Position numbers and translations under genes: made by a program | The notes under the pieces: generated by a model | What the model saw: only the letters and a program-made list of their open reading frames with translations | What the model was told of the DNA's origin: nothing | Database searches by the model: none | Shown: positions 1 through 7,646 of the stretch, one piece after another | Position numbering within the stretch: the first letter of the stretch is position 1 | Layout: every line of letters starts with the position of its first letter | NCBI GenBank assembly: GCA_027311125.1 | Contig: DAICZO010000209.1 | Coordinates: forward strand, 1-10,859 | Direction of reading: 5' to 3' | Source: Acidobacteriaceae bacterium | GTDB lineage: Bacteria > Acidobacteriota > Terriglobia > Terriglobales > Acidobacteriaceae | Length of the DNA stretch: 10,859 bases

Positions 1-189
1 CCATATGGCTGTTATAGATACCGACGGATCACGGTATTGCTCAAGCGGGCAGGCTGGCAGTTCGGCAAGGACCGGGTAGAGACCACCCGATTCGCTGAGG
101 AACGCGATACGTTGTGCGATACGTCGGTTCTCATGCTTGCATGCCTTTACAAGGACTTAGGTAGCCACCGGTGTCTTGTAAGTTGTTGA
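1..189 (+). pseudogene. Truncated IS3-family transposase (OrfB) fragment
   Basis: A frame open at the left edge runs to a TGA at 187-189. Its first 27 residues read like the HTH_21 region of IS3-family OrfB transposases, which bind and join transposon ends: the core YRYRRITVLLKRAGWQFGKD matches the family pattern YGYRRITxLLxRxGWxVxxxRVE. After about base 81 the similarity stops. The family's next block (RIWRREGL) is absent in all three forward frames, and the DDE catalytic domain that should follow is missing. The last 35 codons therefore look like chance reading of unrelated DNA. The start lies outside the window. The substitutions of C and R where R and G are usual in YGRYGYRR suggest decay. 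It cannot be active as it stands. The family call is fairly secure from the motif; the IS subgroup is not determined. Confidence 0.7.
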
Positions 190-208
190 AAAGCAAAGAA
201 ATAGTAGA

Positions 209-253
209 TTCACACGGTGGAAGTCGTAGGTTCGAATCCTGCTGTGCCCACCA
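209..253 (+). other. 3' half of tRNA-Val(CAC): probable integration (att) site remnant
   Basis: The stretch reads as a tRNA from the anticodon loop to the 3' end. The parts are loop TTCACAC with anticodon CAC at 211-213 (valine), 3' anticodon stem GGTGG, variable loop AAGTC, T-arm GTAGG-TTCGAAT-CCTGC (stem pairs with one G-U), acceptor strand TGTGCCC, discriminator A and encoded CCA at 251-253. The 5' half is absent. A stem partner CCACC should precede base 209 but GTAGA is there, and no GGGCACA acceptor strand occurs in bases 1-208. Tyrosine recombinases of genomic islands and phages commonly use the anticodon-loop-to-3'-end segment of a tRNA as the crossover core, leaving one intact tRNA and one partial copy. 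This is thus likely an attL or attR copy. It is not a functional tRNA gene. Confidence 0.75.
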
Positions 254-662
254 TAGAATCAATAGCTTATGGTGCCAGCGAGCTAAATCGCGGTTAGTCG
301 AACGTATCCTGGATTCAGCCAGAGGTCTTTGGCTTCGTGCTGACGGCCAGCGACACATCATAATCCATGAGTACATTGATGGTCGCTGCTTGGCAGGTTG
401 CACTCTGCGGTTGCAGATGCCGGAGTGAGCTCATTCATGGCCGAGTGGACGTTCGTCTGGCGCATCCACGCGTGGACCACCTTCCTATATTGTTCATTAC
501 ATTGCGTTGCAAGAGGTCTGGCGGAACGACGCTTGTTCTTTATTTTGCATCCGTCGGCGACAATATTACGGCTAGAAACGTGCTGGGGACTTGAGTGAGA
601 CAGATGTTAAGGGAGAGTGTCGTTGTGTCGCGGTGATTTTGTCTTGGGTCGGGAGTTCGTTG
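254..662. other. Intergenic stretch without recognisable gene
   Basis: These 409 bases follow the tRNA-Val remnant and end at the stop codon of the TonB-dependent receptor. Several short open frames exist on both strands, but their translations resemble no family I recognise and none has a convincing ribosome binding site. I saw no clear rho-independent terminator for the receptor gene, which is transcribed leftward into this stretch. It may be decayed mobile-element DNA, given its neighbours, but no homology supports that. Confidence 0.5.
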
Positions 663-3611
663 CTAGAAGCTGACGGCTCCCTGGAAGAAGATGCTGCGAT
701 TGCCTGCGGTCGCCGTGGAGAATGCGCCTGTCGCCAGGGATTGTGATTTGCCAAAGAAGGGGGAGAGGAGCGTTCCATTGGGTGGGCTGAGGTTCTGGTG
801 ATTGAAGAGATTGACTGCGTAGGCGGAGATGGTAAGGCTGTAGCGACGGGAGGTTGAGACTGCGCTGTGGCCGGCGGTGGGTGCCGCTCCGGTGATCGCT
901 TCGGCGCCGGTGTCCGTGGCGCTGGAGCGTGCGTTGAACGTTGAGGAGGTGTCGGTGAGTTCGGGGCCAAATCCGAACGCCTTGCTGATGCGTAGGTTGA
1001 TGGTGATATTGGCGGGTCCGGTGCCTAAACCGTAAGGGATGATTTGCTCGCCGGTACCGGTGGGATTGGGGTCGAGGCAGAGCTTGCCGTAGGGCACGAG
1101 AGGGGGAGCGCAACCGTTTGCGGGATTAGCAAAGGTAGGTCGTGCGTTGAACTGATTGTTCGCCGTTAGATCGTTACCGATGGTGATGTTGTAAGGGGTT
1201 CCGGAGTTGTAGGCGAGGAAGGGTGACACGGCGACAGCAAATGGGAGTTGCAGGTTGCCGGAGAGAAGGAAGCGATGTCGAATGTCAAAGGACGTTCGGC
1301 CATAGTCAAAGGCAGGATTGTGTGCGTTGGAGGGGAAGTAGTTGACGCCGTTCGTGTCTCCCTTGGCTATGTTGTAACTGTAGTAGGTAACGATTCGGAT
1401 TTTATGAAAACGAGCGTTTACGGTAGCTATCCATTGACTTTGATGGTAGATGCCGCCAGACTGAAACTGATATATGTTGGCGTTGGATGGAGTTAGCGGG
1501 GAGTCTGGATACGTGCCGCCTACAGTGGTGAAAGCCGGTGCACTGATGTTATTGGTCATATACTGATGCAGCCCGCGGCTGTAGAGGTAGGTGATGTTGG
1601 CGGTGACTTTTTTAGACAAGCTGCGGTCGATGCCGATGGCACCCTGAATGTCGAGTGCGGAGTGGAAGTTTGAAGCTATGGAGTAGTTGACAGAGGCTGC
1701 GTTTCCAGAAGTCAGTGTGGGTGGCTTGATCGCATTCCCTGGACTCGACTCTGCATAGATGGGACTATTTGCGATAAATATCTGCTGATTAGCAGTTGTG
1801 TTGGCGCTGGTGGGTAGGTTGTAGTGGATCGTCTGTGCGATATAAGGTGTTTCACCTGTCGAGTCGAAGGTATTCGGTACGGTGAATCTCTGATAGAACC
1901 AGCCATAACCAACGCGCAGGATAGTTTTGGGACGCCCATGTGCGTGGTTGAGGACATACGCGAGATATATGCGTGGTGCCAAGTCACTCTTGTCGCTGAT
2001 GTAGTTCTGCGATTCCCAACGTACTCCATAGCTGAAGGTAAAGTCAGGTGAGATTTTCCAATCGTCTTGAATGAATAATGCAACATCGTAGGGGGTAGAT
2101 TGTGCTGTGAATTGATTGTTTGTGACGACTGTTTCACGATACTGCTGGGGAACTTTAAAGAGATAGGCGCTGAGGGAGGGGAAGATATAGTTACCGTTGG
2201 AGCCAGCATCGGTGTAGTTGGAGTCGCGATAGATACGCAGACGCCCTCCGGCGGTGAGTTGGTGCTGGCCTAGGGTGCTGAGAAGGTTTTCGTCTACCTC
2301 GAGATCGTTTTGCGTGTCGTGGATAGTGCCTGCGTTACTGCCACCAGCAAGGAAGGCTCCGGGAACAGTTACCGTAGGGCCTGTTTGCTGCACGGTCTGA
2401 TCACTCTGTGAATGTAGAAATTGGATAGCTAGCCTGTTGATGTAGTTGCTGCTGATAACACTGCTGAGTGAGAGTTGTAGGTTATGTTCGAGTGCACTGG
2501 TGTTGAATCCCTGCGAAGCGAGAGCTATCTGTCCAACGCCCTGATTGGTCTTGATACTGCGGTAGAGGGAGTACTTGAGTGAGAGGGTGTTGGTTGCGCC
2601 TAGTTGTAAATCGATTCGTGCAGTTGCATCGGTGAGTGTGCGAGGATTGGTGACGGTTTGGTTAAGGGCCAAGCCGTTGGGAGTGCTGGCGGTAACCGTT
2701 GTTGGGTCGATGGCGTCGATAATTTTGTAGTTCTTGATGCTGCGTGAGTAGACATCGGTAAAGAAGGATGAGGTGTGCGTAAGCGGACCACCGATGGTGC
2801 CATCGACGTAGTAGGAGAAGTAACCTGGTTCGATAATTGGTTTTGAGTCTCGAGTTCGATTGCTATTCAGGATGGGATTTTGAGAGTTAAGCGCGGAATC
2901 ATTGCCACGAAAGAAGAAGTTACCATGAGCTTTGTTGGAACCAGCGCGAGTTAGGATTTCGATGCGACCGTATCCTAAACGGTCGTACTGTGCGGAGAAT
3001 GGGTTCTGGTTAATTCGGATGGCGAGAATCGCAGATTTGGGCGGTATCTGTCCGCCGGTGAAGCCATCAATGTAGACTTCCGCCCCGTTAGGTCCGGCGG
3101 AGGGACCAGCCAGAGCTTGTAGCTGGCTAGCGAGTTCTTCTGGATCGTCAGAGAGAGAGTGCAGATCTTTACCTTCGAGGACGACAGCGCTGGCATTGCT
3201 GTCTGGTGTGGTGTCCATGGAGATGCTTTGGGCATTTACCTGCACCTCGTCTTGATCGGCATCGATGACCAGATGTGCGTCAACTTCCGTGATCTGGCCA
3301 GACAGAACACGAACTGCAAATGCGGTGAAGAAGCGGAAGCCTGTGACATCAACGGTTACGTTATAGGTTCCGGGTGTCAGGCCAGATACTTGGAAGGAGC
3401 CCATCGCATTGGTGGTAGCCGGGGTGTTCTGTTGGGTATCAGGCATCATGACGAGAACGGCAGCGTTGCGTACGATGGCCCCAGATGGATCGGTGACGTG
3501 ACCTCGGATGCTGCCGGTTGGTTGATTGGGCGTCTGCGCGATGACGTGATAGAAAAAACAGAGATTCAAAAGGATCAGGAGAAGTAGAGTACATCTCGTT
3601 TTAGCGCGCAT
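663..3611 (-). CDS. Oar-like TonB-dependent outer-membrane receptor
   Basis: A 982-residue outer-membrane protein. Residues 1-26 form a signal peptide (MRAKTR, a leucine-rich core, VIAQ before TPNQ). Residues ~31-118 form a carboxypeptidase-regulatory-like beta-sandwich (GSIRGHVTDPSGA, GTYNVTVDVTGF). A plug-like domain follows at ~145-235 (VYIDGFTGGQIPP, YGRIEILTRAGSNKAHG), then a long barrel rich in aromatic strands. It ends in FFQGAVSF; a C-terminal phenylalanine is the usual BAM recognition signal. This architecture is typical of the Oar/TonB receptors multiplied in Acidobacteriota. These are thought to import large ligands or act at the surface; the ligand cannot be read from sequence. 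No clear TonB box was seen. The Shine-Dalgarno before 3611 is weak (GAGA about 9 nt upstream), but the signal peptide right after the start supports it. It lies 112 bp after the UDP-glucose dehydrogenase gene, so cotranscription is possible but unproven. Confidence 0.88.
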   Translation of the reverse strand: MRAKTRCTLLLLILLNLCFFYHVIAQTPNQPTGSIRGHVTDPSGAIVRNAAVLVMMPDTQQNTPATTNAMGSFQVSGLTPGTYNVTVDVTGFRFFTAFAVRVLSGQITEVDAHLVIDADQDEVQVNAQSISMDTTPDSNASAVVLEGKDLHSLSDDPEELASQLQALAGPSAGPNGAEVYIDGFTGGQIPPKSAILAIRINQNPFSAQYDRLGYGRIEILTRAGSNKAHGNFFFRGNDSALNSQNPILNSNRTRDSKPIIEPGYFSYYVDGTIGGPLTHTSSFFTDVYSRSIKNYKIIDAIDPTTVTASTPNGLALNQTVTNPRTLTDATARIDLQLGATNTLSLKYSLYRSIKTNQGVGQIALASQGFNTSALEHNLQLSLSSVISSNYINRLAIQFLHSQSDQTVQQTGPTVTVPGAFLAGGSNAGTIHDTQNDLEVDENLLSTLGQHQLTAGGRLRIYRDSNYTDAGSNGNYIFPSLSAYLFKVPQQYRETVVTNNQFTAQSTPYDVALFIQDDWKISPDFTFSYGVRWESQNYISDKSDLAPRIYLAYVLNHAHGRPKTILRVGYGWFYQRFTVPNTFDSTGETPYIAQTIHYNLPTSANTTANQQIFIANSPIYAESSPGNAIKPPTLTSGNAASVNYSIASNFHSALDIQGAIGIDRSLSKKVTANITYLYSRGLHQYMTNNISAPAFTTVGGTYPDSPLTPSNANIYQFQSGGIYHQSQWIATVNARFHKIRIVTYYSYNIAKGDTNGVNYFPSNAHNPAFDYGRTSFDIRHRFLLSGNLQLPFAVAVSPFLAYNSGTPYNITIGNDLTANNQFNARPTFANPANGCAPPLVPYGKLCLDPNPTGTGEQIIPYGLGTGPANITINLRISKAFGFGPELTDTSSTFNARSSATDTGAEAITGAAPTAGHSAVSTSRRYSLTISAYAVNLFNHQNLSPPNGTLLSPFFGKSQSLATGAFSTATAGNRSIFFQGAVSF

Positions 3612-3723
3612 ACTATGGGGTCTCTTTAGAGCGCAGGTGTCAGAATAGAAAGCTGCAGCAGGTATGGTGTAACCCTGTGTAAGCGGCTACTGGTGAAGTA
3701 ATCGTGAAGAGTATGGGTATCGA
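3612..3723 (-). other. Spacer between dehydrogenase and receptor genes
   Basis: This 112-bp gap is the widest in the minus-strand gene run and could hold a separate promoter for the receptor. A loose -10-like AGAATA on the plus strand (TATTCT in the gene's sense) lies at 3642-3647 with TTACAC upstream, but the spacing of 19 is poor. No terminator hairpin with a T run was found. Confidence 0.3.
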
Positions 3724-5172
3724 CTAGGTTGCGATGGCAGCGACGGAATGCGTGAGCGAGCGATGCAGTGTGGAGCGGGTAACGGGTGGTCTTCCGACCC
3801 CGAGATAGGTGAAGCCCATAGCTGACATCGTGTCGATATTCAAGAGATTTCGGCCGTCGAACACGATGGGCGTTTTTAGCCTGCGTTTGATCTCCACAAA
3901 GTCAAGTTGGGCAAATTCCTGCCAGTCGGTTAGGACGAGGATGGCATCGCACTGATCGGCAACAGAGTAAGGATCATTGGTATAGGTGAGAGCGTGATGC
4001 TGTAGCACATTCTGAGTATTCGTGATTGCAACGGGGTCGTGAGCAATGATGCTGCAACCATCCTGGAGCAGACTGGCAATGATGGAGAGAGCGGGGGACT
4101 CACGTACATCATCGGTGCCACCTTTGAAGGCAAGGCCAAGGATACCGAGCTTTTTCCCGTGCAGTGAGCCGAGGGTAGTGCGAACTTTGGTCAGGAAGCG
4201 TTCACGCTGTTGCGCGTTGATCTCGCGGACTTGTACGAGAAGATCAAGGTCGACACCGAACTGCGATGCTACGGAACAGAAGGCCGTGACATCCTTGGGA
4301 AAGCAGGAGCCACCGTAACCGATACCAGCATTGAGGAAGCCCTTACCGATGCGGCGATCTGTTCCGATACCAAGTGCGATTTCCTGAATGTCAGCACCAA
4401 CGGCTTCACAGAGGTTCGCAACGGAGTTAATAAAGCTGATCTTCATGGCGAGGAATGCATTGGCAGCATGCTTGATTAGTTCGCTGCTGGCAGGGCTTGT
4501 TCGAATCAAGGGTGGTGTCTGGTCGATCGAGCATCGGCCGGGTACGCTTGATCCAGATGCGTAATAGTAGCCCTCGGACAGGGGCGCATAGATGTCGCGC
4601 ATAATTTCCCAGGCACGATGGCTAGTGGTGCCGACGATGATGCGGTCGGGGTGCATGAAGTCGGTGATGGCGGTGCCTTCGCGAAGGAACTCTGGATTGG
4701 AGACGATATCGAAACATGTACGAGAGATTCCACGACACAGGAGGATAGATGCAATCCAGTCACTCGTCTGTACAGGCACTGTGCTCTTCTCAACGATGAT
4801 CTTATAGCCGTCCATCGAGTCTGCGATCTCTTCGATGACGTATTGAACAGCAGAGAGGTCGGCTTCGCCATTCTCTGCTGTAGGAGTGCCGACTGCTATG
4901 AAGATGGCTGTAGATGCCTTAACTGCTTCCGCGAGGTCAGTTGTGAAGATGAGGCGCTCTCCGACGTGTTTGCGTAAGAGTTCTGGCAGGAGGTCTTCGT
5001 ATATGGGCACATGACCGTGTTGAAGTCTGGCAATGCGCTGCTGATTGTTGTCGACGCAGATTACGGAGTGTCCGAGTTCCGCGAAGCAGGTTGCGGCCAC
5101 CAGCCCAACGTAGCCAGATCCAACGACTGTGATGCTCATACCCGCATTGCCCTGATTATTTCTTCTGCTCAT
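3724..5172 (-). CDS. ugd: UDP-glucose 6-dehydrogenase
   Basis: Oxidises UDP-glucose to UDP-glucuronate with two NAD+ in the cytoplasm, supplying uronic acid for polysaccharides. About 482 residues, slightly longer than the usual ~430-450. Visible blocks are: N-terminal Rossmann motif GSGYVGLVAATC (~19-30), GTPTAENGEADL (~96-107), EKSTVPVQT (~129-137), NPEFLREGTAITDFMHPDR (~160-178), the central helix with KHAANAFLAMKISFIN (~235-250), the catalytic cysteine in GYGGSCFPKD (~C290), and the C-terminal NAD/UDP domain with GLAFKGGTDDVRESPAL (~347-363). All key residues are present. Two adjacent ATGs occur. The second (5172) lies 6 nt after GGAG and the first (5175) only 3 nt, so 5172 is preferred. 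Family alignment would favour a still later ATG at 5139 (MSITVVGSGYVG), which has a poorer ribosome site. It is 49 bp after the epimerase gene, whose substrate it makes. A related GDP-mannose dehydrogenase is less likely given the motif set. Confidence 0.93.
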   Translation of the reverse strand: MSRRNNQGNAGMSITVVGSGYVGLVAATCFAELGHSVICVDNNQQRIARLQHGHVPIYEDLLPELLRKHVGERLIFTTDLAEAVKASTAIFIAVGTPTAENGEADLSAVQYVIEEIADSMDGYKIIVEKSTVPVQTSDWIASILLCRGISRTCFDIVSNPEFLREGTAITDFMHPDRIIVGTTSHRAWEIMRDIYAPLSEGYYYASGSSVPGRCSIDQTPPLIRTSPASSELIKHAANAFLAMKISFINSVANLCEAVGADIQEIALGIGTDRRIGKGFLNAGIGYGGSCFPKDVTAFCSVASQFGVDLDLLVQVREINAQQRERFLTKVRTTLGSLHGKKLGILGLAFKGGTDDVRESPALSIIASLLQDGCSIIAHDPVAITNTQNVLQHHALTYTNDPYSVADQCDAILVLTDWQEFAQLDFVEIKRRLKTPIVFDGRNLLNIDTMSAMGFTYLGVGRPPVTRSTLHRSLTHSVAAIAT

Positions 5173-5221
5173 CATAGACTCCGCCTTTCGAAAGACGTGT
5201 TTTGTACTGTTACTGTTTAGA

Positions 5222-6256
5222 TCAGGCTGCTACGTGTTGTGCAGCAGGTCTGTCAGTTGCGTAATAGTCCGTGTACCAGGCGACGAATCTCTCAAGGCCG
5301 TCCTTGATAGATGTCGTTGGTTGGAAGCCTAAGGCTTGATGAAGTGCATCCATCTGCGCATATGTAGAGACGACATCTCCGGGTTGCATGGGGAGATAAA
5401 TTTTGCTGGCGGTCTTACCGAGTGCGCGCTCTAGTGTGCCAATGAATTCCAGTAGTTGAACTGGTTGGTGATTGCCAAGGTTGTAAACCCTGTATCGTGC
5501 ATTGCTCATGGATTTACCGTTGCTCTGTTCCGCCACGGATGTGTGCGGTGGGTTGAGCATGACGCGTTTGATTCCTTCAACGATGTCGTCGATATAGGTG
5601 AAGTCGCGTTGCATTTGGCCGTGGTTATAGATCTCAATGGGTTGGCCGGCAATAATTGCTTTCGCGAACTTGAAGTAGCCCATATCTGGACGGCCCCACG
5701 GACCGTAAACGGTGAAGAAGCGAAGACCGGTCATGGGTAGGTCGTAGAGGTGGCTGTAGGAGTGTGCGATCAACTCGTTGCTCTTCTTGGTAGCGGCATA
5801 GAGAGAAACTGGATGGTCGACACTGTCTGTTTCCGCGAATGGGGTTTTCGAGTTGGCCCCGTAGACTGAACTGGAAGAGGCAAATACGAGATGCTCAAGC
5901 GTATTCTGCTTTACGCAGGCCTCGAGCAGGTTGGCGAAGCCGACGATGTTGCTGTTGATGTAGGCAAGTGGATTCTGCATGGAGTAGCGCACGCCTGCCT
6001 GTGCTGCAAGGTTAACAACAACACGGGGCTTGCATTGCGTGATAAATCGTTCAAGTGAAGGCCCATCTGCGAGATCGAGAACTTCAAAACTGAAGTTGCG
6101 ATGTGTTTGTAGCTGAGAAAGCCGATCCGTTTTTAGGTTGACATCGTAGTAGGAGTTTAAGTTGTCGAGTCCTGCTACTTCAAATCCTTCACGCAGCAAA
6201 TGCTGCGAGAGATGGAAGCCTATAAATCCTGCTGCACCTGTTACTAAGACTTTCAT
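5222..6256 (-). CDS. UDP-glucuronate 4-epimerase-type SDR (NAD-dependent)
   Basis: An extended short-chain dehydrogenase/reductase of 344 residues, the usual length. It probably inverts C4 of UDP-glucuronate to give UDP-galacturonate, using bound NAD+. Visible features are TGAAGFIG (6-13) for NAD binding, D31 after the second strand, NLAAQAGVRYS (82-92), the catalytic serine region ASSSSVYG (126-133), the YxxxK pair Y153/K157 in SLYAATKKSNE, and FTVYGPWGRPDMGYFKF (181-197), a signature of the GlcA-epimerase branch of GalE-like enzymes. RDFTYIDDIVEGI (217-229) and a GDV motif near 293 complete the fold. The frame opens upstream at 6331, but ATG 6256 has AAGGAG 4 nt ahead and begins MKVLVTGAAGF, as the family does, so it is the start chosen. 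UDP-GlcNAc 4-epimerase (WbpP type) is the main alternative; the neighbouring UDP-glucuronate-forming gene favours the uronate reaction. Confidence 0.87.
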   Translation of the reverse strand: MKVLVTGAAGFIGFHLSQHLLREGFEVAGLDNLNSYYDVNLKTDRLSQLQTHRNFSFEVLDLADGPSLERFITQCKPRVVVNLAAQAGVRYSMQNPLAYINSNIVGFANLLEACVKQNTLEHLVFASSSSVYGANSKTPFAETDSVDHPVSLYAATKKSNELIAHSYSHLYDLPMTGLRFFTVYGPWGRPDMGYFKFAKAIIAGQPIEIYNHGQMQRDFTYIDDIVEGIKRVMLNPPHTSVAEQSNGKSMSNARYRVYNLGNHQPVQLLEFIGTLERALGKTASKIYLPMQPGDVVSTYAQMDALHQALGFQPTTSIKDGLERFVAWYTDYYATDRPAAQHVAA

Positions 6257-6260
6257 AACA

Positions 6261-6266
6261 CTCCTT
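6261..6266 (-). promoter_or_regulatory. Shine-Dalgarno site deciding the epimerase start
   Basis: Reads AAGGAG on the minus strand, 4 nt before ATG at 6256. The two in-frame ATGs further up (6331 and 6310) precede a peptide with no family counterpart, so this site fixes the shorter protein. Confidence 0.7.
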
Positions 6267-6292
6267 CGATCTCGATCGGTTCGTGATGTCGT

Positions 6293-6309
6293 TGACTGCG
6301 GTTCAGTCA
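6293..6309. repeat. Small interrupted palindrome in the intercistronic gap
   Basis: Arms TGACTG and CAGTCA flank a 5-nt loop inside the 97-bp gap (6257-6353) between the second glycosyltransferase and the epimerase. There is no T run, so it is not a typical terminator. It could be an RNA hairpin affecting mRNA stability, or chance. Confidence 0.25.
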
Positions 6310-6353
6310 TTGCAGTTGCGAAATAGCACATCTGGAGTTGGTGAATTGGAGCA

Positions 6354-7598
6354 TCAAGCGTTTGCGACTGCTGTTATCGTGCGAAATTGGTCAGTAGCTG
6401 TAGGGAATTGACCTGAGCGAGAACGACTATGATTGTTGAAGATATCGCTGATTCTGGTGAGTGCTTCGAGGTCAATTTCGCTGGTGGGAACAGGATCTAC
6501 AGATACTCGCCGTAATTGGTCAGTGATGGTTTTCGCAAGCAGTGAGGGGTTCAGATTACTGGGCAGTATGGTTGTAAACATCGGAATTGTAGCCATGCGT
6601 TCGGCTCGAATTTTTTGTTCTTCGACAGGTTTGACCCGAGGGACAATGATGGCTTTTCTGCCTACTGTAAGTAGTTCGCAGATTGTGTTGTAACCGGCCA
6701 TGGAGACAACGAGGTCCGATGCAGCGAAGTAGCCCATCATGTCGTCTATAAACTCAACGACTTGAATATGAGGACAGAGACTAGCAGCGAGGTGGACTTC
6801 TCTGGCGTGTGTGGCACCTAGCTCCGGCCCCGCAACAACAAGTGCTCGCACCCGGTGATTTGTTGGCAATTGCTTAATGGCACTGATGGCGGCCGAAAGT
6901 ACATGGTGTCCGTCTTCTCCACCACCTGTAGTGATAAGAAGCAGCTGTTCGCATTCCTGGATGCCGAGGTGTTTACGTATATCTGTCCTAGAAGAAGTAG
7001 AGTGTTGGCGCGCAACATAACCGCAAAAGTGTACTTTGCGACGGATTACTTCTGGGAATGCATACTCAGAACAGACGTCGAACAGTCGTTGCGAGCCAAG
7101 AACTAGTACGTCATCGTAGTACCACTCGACTGTCTTATAACTTCCATGTTCCGACCAAGTCTGGATTGTGCTTTCCGGCGTATCGAGGATGTCTCGTAGG
7201 ACGAGCATGGTTCTGGTCTGGGGTAGGTTACAACGGATGTAACGAAGGCTGGGCTCCATCTCGCCTGCAAGTCCTTCAGGCTTTTTATCCACGAGGACGA
7301 TGTCTGGCTTGAAGCTAATTACTGTGGATAAGATGAGTTCACGGCGAAGCCGAACTACTTGCTCGATATCAAGATCGAGATAGCGCACCCCGAGATTGCC
7401 GGAGTCTGAACGTTTCAAGCAGGGAAGTTTGATGTAGTCGATTCCAGGAGAGACTCTAAAGCTATGCAGCATGGGCGATCCACTGACGATAAGTATCGAC
7501 AAACCCGGTATGGTACTGTGCAGGTGTGTGCAGATGGCGAGCATTCGCTTAATGTTGCCGAGACCGAAGGTGTCGTGTGAGTAGACTAGTAGTCGCAT
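6354..7598 (-). CDS. MurG-like glycosyltransferase, COG4671 family (copy B)
   Basis: A 414-residue GT-B fold enzyme expected to transfer a sugar from a nucleotide donor to a lipid-linked or growing glycan at the cytoplasmic face. It opens with MRLLVYSHDTFGLGNIKRML, the COG4671 start with the glycine-rich GLGN at 12-15 where GLGH is commoner. The second Rossmann half shows TTGGGEDGHH (224-232), VVAGPELG (~254-261), the donor-site motif SMAGYNTICELL (299-310) and PVEEQKIRAERM (324-335); these correspond to the MurG/GT28 C-terminal donor pocket. There is no signal peptide or membrane span. The start at 7598 has GAGG 5 nt upstream. It follows copy A by 48 bp and precedes the epimerase by 97 bp, so it is probably cotranscribed. 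Donor and acceptor are unknown; UDP-glucuronate or UDP-galacturonate from the downstream enzymes are natural but unproven donors. Confidence 0.82.
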   Translation of the reverse strand: MRLLVYSHDTFGLGNIKRMLAICTHLHSTIPGLSILIVSGSPMLHSFRVSPGIDYIKLPCLKRSDSGNLGVRYLDLDIEQVVRLRRELILSTVISFKPDIVLVDKKPEGLAGEMEPSLRYIRCNLPQTRTMLVLRDILDTPESTIQTWSEHGSYKTVEWYYDDVLVLGSQRLFDVCSEYAFPEVIRRKVHFCGYVARQHSTSSRTDIRKHLGIQECEQLLLITTGGGEDGHHVLSAAISAIKQLPTNHRVRALVVAGPELGATHAREVHLAASLCPHIQVVEFIDDMMGYFAASDLVVSMAGYNTICELLTVGRKAIIVPRVKPVEEQKIRAERMATIPMFTTILPSNLNPSLLAKTITDQLRRVSVDPVPTSEIDLEALTRISDIFNNHSRSRSGQFPTATDQFRTITAVANA

Positions 7599-7646
7599 CG
7601 TATCCTCGTAGAGCAGATATACAGCTTGTGTGAGGGACCTAGCTCG

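Noticed and set aside
1..208. Group I intron interrupting the tRNA-Val anticodon loop
   Set aside because: No recognisable P, Q, R or S core elements were seen, the base before the 3' exon does not fit, and a transposase fragment lies in the same stretch.
131..403. 90-residue minus-strand frame containing WAQQDSNLRLPPC
   Set aside because: This peptide is the reverse-strand reading of the tRNA-Val 3' end, a well-known false protein motif in databases.
572..1113. Minus-strand frames of 132 and 168 residues rich in R, S, P and H
   Set aside because: They lie in other frames inside the receptor gene and have the low-complexity composition of shadow frames.
1712..2209. 165-residue minus-strand frame within the receptor gene
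   Set aside because: Out-of-frame shadow with no family resemblance or ribosome site; the receptor frame is unbroken here.
3159..3587. 142-residue plus-strand frame antisense to the receptor's N-terminus
   Set aside because: Antisense shadow of a well-supported coding region; no recognisable domain.
3642..3672. Possible sigma-70 promoter for the receptor gene
   Set aside because: The -10-like and -35-like hexamers match weakly and their 19-bp spacing is poor.
6257..6331. 25-residue N-terminal extension of the epimerase
   Set aside because: Family proteins begin at MKVLVTGAAGF and AAGGAG precedes that ATG.
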